A DNA stretch of 64,000 nt from Pedobacter africanus (GTDB lineage Bacteria > Bacteroidota > Bacteroidia > Sphingobacteriales > Sphingobacteriaceae). A program made the position numbers and the translations under genes. Shown in pieces: positions 61,654-64,000 of this stretch; the stretch's first letter is position 1, and each line of letters starts with the position of its first letter. The notes below the pieces were generated by a model, which saw only the letters and a program-made list of their open reading frames with translations, ran no database searches and had not been told where the DNA came from. The stretch lies in contig NZ_FWXT01000005.1 of the NCBI RefSeq assembly GCF_900176535.1, forward strand, positions 261,709-325,708, read 5' to 3'.

Positions 61654-63426
61654 CTACTTTTTAGATGGATAGTTCTCGGCCAGCTTTAAGGCCTCATAGG
61701 CGTTTACAATTCCACCGCTAACACACAACTCTTTGAAACTTACACGCTCACTTTCTCCTCTTTCGTTTTCTTTCCTGACTTTCTGCTCTACTTTCAAAAC
61801 AGACTTCATGATGATTTCCCTTACTTGATGAGGTTTTAGTTGCGGATAATAACTCAGTATCAATGCGGCAAGTCCCGAAACAACCGGTGCAGCCATACTT
61901 GTACCATCAAATTCCTCATATTTCGAACCCGGGACAGTTGAATTGATCATAAAACCAGGTGCAAAAACGTCAACAGTATATTTGCCGTAGTTAGAAAAAG
62001 AAGCTTTTAAGCTCGCATCGTTCTTATAAGCACTTGCACCAACTTCTATCCAATTCTTCGCATGAGGAAGATTAAATTTTGTAGTATCCACTACCGGTTT
62101 TAAGGGAACTACAGGTATGTTTCTTCCTCCCGACATTCCTTGCTGAGGTGAATTGGGATTAGGCCTGAAGCCCATCAGATTAATGTCCGGCTTTTTATGC
62201 GCCTTCCTGTATGCTATCGCTTCTGCACCTTCATAAAATTTATTTGGATAATTCTCCTCAATATCATTGTTCTTGTTGTCATTTCCCGCTGCATGTACCA
62301 ATAATACTCCTTTCTGTTCCGCATACTTCACTGCTTCATCAACCACCTCCTTATTCCATTTAAAGCCTTTTCCGAAACTCATATTAATTACCCTTGCACC
62401 GTTATCTACGGCATATCTTATTCCATTGGCCACATCCTTATCACGCTCGTCCCCTTCGGGTACAACCCTGATCCCCATAATCCTGACACTATTGGCAACG
62501 CCGTTTATTCCTATGCCATTTTCGCGCTTAGCACCTATGATACCAGACACGTGGGAGCCATGCTCTGCGTTAGGACCTGCGACATCATTATTCCCGTAGA
62601 ATCTTTCTTTTGCATTCGCATAATCATCTCCAACCAATTCTTCACGCTGGTCATATTTAGGATTCAGATTATACCTAAGCATTATATCATATTGCTTATA
62701 GGCATCTTTCATTTCCTTATGAAACTTCTCCATAGAACCACTTTCTTTCGCCCCTTTACGAATAATTTTCTTGCATTGCTCCTCTTCTTCGCTATCTGCC
62801 TTATAACTTTCAATATCTTCCAGTGAAGGAATTGTTTTATTTCTAATCCTTCCCACCGAATCAAGCAGCTTGTTAATGATAGAGATTACGGCAAAAGACT
62901 GATGTGCTTCGTCATATTTCCTTCCAAATTCCGCGGTTACCTTAGTATACAGCGCAAACTCTTCTTTCTGTGTGCTATCTAAAACAGTAGATTTAATTGT
63001 AGACCTGTATTTAGGTTGATAGGCTTTATAGATCCTAACGAGCTCCAGGTTGTCATAAGCCAGATTACCTTTTTTCGATCCAATAAAATTCCAGCCGTGT
63101 ACATCATCTATATACCCATTTCCATCGTCGTCAACTCCATTATTCGGGATTTCCTTTTTATTCGTCCAAAGCACGTCCTTTAAGTCCTCATGCGTTGTTT
63201 CTACACCGCCATCTATCACGGCAACAATAATGCTTTCCTTTGGTTTCTTGTTCTTTAACAGCTCATCATAGGCTTTCTCCGTGCTAATACCGAAATACCC
63301 GTCTTTTACCAGATCCAGATTATACCAATTTGGGGGCAGTTTCACATCTTTACTTTGTGAGAAAACTGCTGTATTAAAGAAAAGGCAGATTGCACAGTAT
63401 ATAATCGATTTCAGTTTCATCTTCAT
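61654..63426 (-). CDS. Secreted S8 subtilisin-like serine protease with long insertion
   Basis: A 590-residue secreted protease with signal peptide 1-24. Catalytic residues are D72 (VAVIDGG), H289 (EHGSHVSG) and S510 (DGTSMAAP), with N382 (AAGND) for the oxyanion hole. D and H are 217 residues apart, against about 30 in classical subtilisins; the insertion (about 115-280) is helical and charged. DDDGNGYIDD at 99-108 resembles a calcium-binding loop. A second insertion lies at 390-455. No T9SS signal is seen. It is probably periplasmic or at the cell surface. Confidence 0.93.
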   Translation of the reverse strand: MKMKLKSIIYCAICLFFNTAVFSQSKDVKLPPNWYNLDLVKDGYFGISTEKAYDELLKNKKPKESIIVAVIDGGVETTHEDLKDVLWTNKKEIPNNGVDDDGNGYIDDVHGWNFIGSKKGNLAYDNLELVRIYKAYQPKYRSTIKSTVLDSTQKEEFALYTKVTAEFGRKYDEAHQSFAVISIINKLLDSVGRIRNKTIPSLEDIESYKADSEEEEQCKKIIRKGAKESGSMEKFHKEMKDAYKQYDIMLRYNLNPKYDQREELVGDDYANAKERFYGNNDVAGPNAEHGSHVSGIIGAKRENGIGINGVANSVRIMGIRVVPEGDERDKDVANGIRYAVDNGARVINMSFGKGFKWNKEVVDEAVKYAEQKGVLLVHAAGNDNKNNDIEENYPNKFYEGAEAIAYRKAHKKPDINLMGFRPNPNSPQQGMSGGRNIPVVPLKPVVDTTKFNLPHAKNWIEVGASAYKNDASLKASFSNYGKYTVDVFAPGFMINSTVPGSKYEEFDGTSMAAPVVSGLAALILSYYPQLKPHQVREIIMKSVLKVEQKVRKENERGESERVSFKELCVSGGIVNAYEALKLAENYPSKK

Positions 63427-63666
63427 CCCATTTAGTGAATTAACGTAAAATACAATTATACGGTTTTATTGCCTTTAGGATAAAAATTTAGCATATTTTA
63501 ACTAAAATCTATCAGAACAAAACTTTTGTTTCGCTACTGCTTGAGCCCGGCAAAATGAGTTGAACCGTTTACCTTTTGATTTTAAGGGAATGTTTGGGGT
63601 GTATCAAGATGCGGGGTTACTAGAGATGCAGGGATCGGGGGACTTTAGCATCATTTGTAAACAAGA

Positions 63667-63695
63667 AAAGCCTGTAGTTTATGGCTACAGGCTTT
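63667..63695 (-). terminator. Terminator of the rRNA operon
   Basis: AAAGCCTGTAG and CTACAGGCTTT form an 11-base stem with a seven-base loop, just after the 5S 3' end on the minus strand, followed by TTCTTG. Confidence 0.85.
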
Positions 63696-63703
63696 CTTTA
63701 AGA

Positions 63704-63815
<112 letters not shown>

Positions 63816-63875
63816 TATCGTTATGACATATTATTGAAAGAAGTTAGTTAAGAAAAGCAAACAACGTTCTGCTTT

Positions 63876-64000
63876 TGAAAGCTTCGGATGATTAGTATTA
63901 CTCGACTTTGATGTCACCACCTTTACATCTGTAACCTATCAACGTAGTAGTCTGCTACGGTCCTATATGGAATTCTCATCTCGTGGCTAGTTTCGCACTT
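63876..64000 (-). rRNA. rrl: 23S ribosomal RNA, 3' end (cut by window edge)
   Basis: The minus strand ends with GAGTAATACTAATCATCCGA, a conserved 23S 3' end, with the start beyond the window. The operon is transcribed right to left, with about 60 bases between 23S and 5S. The 3' boundary is estimated. Confidence 0.9.

Overview
The window reads as a chromosomal segment of a Bacteroidota bacterium of the Sphingobacteriaceae, most likely Pedobacter or a close relative. The signs are a SusC/SusD pair, a type IX secretion C-terminal signal on a large pectate lyase, promoters of the TTTG / TAnnTTTG type, few Shine-Dalgarno sequences, monomeric isocitrate dehydrogenase, and the ftsX-DUF3098-uppP-truB order. 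No insertion sequence, prophage, integrase or CRISPR array was seen. Genus-level placement is inference.

Layout. 1-1512: end of a DUF2461 gene, a small unknown gene and an SDR dehydrogenase. 1748-9016: an amino-sugar locus, with a LacI regulator, NagA, a Tat-exported Gfo/Idh/MocA protein and a FucP-type MFS importer on one side, and a Tat-exported GH109 enzyme and NagB on the other. 9060-10185: a small secreted protein, a stand-alone receiver protein and a possible 41-residue basic protein. 10279-19364: a pectin locus (PL1 lyase, SusD, SusC, divergent CE12 acetylesterase). 19368-25442: a UspA-type protein, a SMUG2-like glycosylase, kynureninase and tryptophan 2,3-dioxygenase, tRNA-Phe and a beta-helix lipoprotein. 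25624-30552: HdrC/HdrB-like iron-sulfur proteins, a WalJ-like hydrolase, two small unknown genes and an isoaspartyl peptidase. 30611-39107: mtgA, the rpsF-rpsR-rplI operon, an AraC regulator, dnaX, an acidic protein and icd. 39159-43591: ftsX-DUF3098-truB type housekeeping operon ending in ribF. 43667-53705: CPA2 antiporter, LysE exporter, uvrA, an ECF sigma factor with a small partner, nth, recA, a small membrane protein and tsaD. 53733-63426: TamB, RibBA, an LptF/LptG permease, a START-like protein, tRNA-Met and a subtilase. 63704-64000: 5S rRNA and the 3' end of 23S rRNA, on the minus strand.

How the genes work together. The 1.7-9 kb locus can release, import, deacetylate and deaminate N-acetylated amino sugars, although no sugar kinase is present. 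The pectin locus can bind, cut, deacetylate and import pectin fragments. Both loci carry almost the same LacI-type operator, TACCGATAACGTT(A/C)TCG, in their divergent intergenic regions, which suggests shared or related control.

The strongest unusual signals are a run of ten A in dnaX where slippage in either direction reaches a stop within three codons and would give a gamma-like product; the shared operator; a tamB gene with no ATG/GTG/TTG start in front of its membrane anchor; three genes whose TAnnTTTG element sits 3-4 bases before the start codon, as expected for leaderless mRNAs; a duplicated N-terminal module in the pectate lyase; and a subtilase with a very long insertion between catalytic Asp and His.
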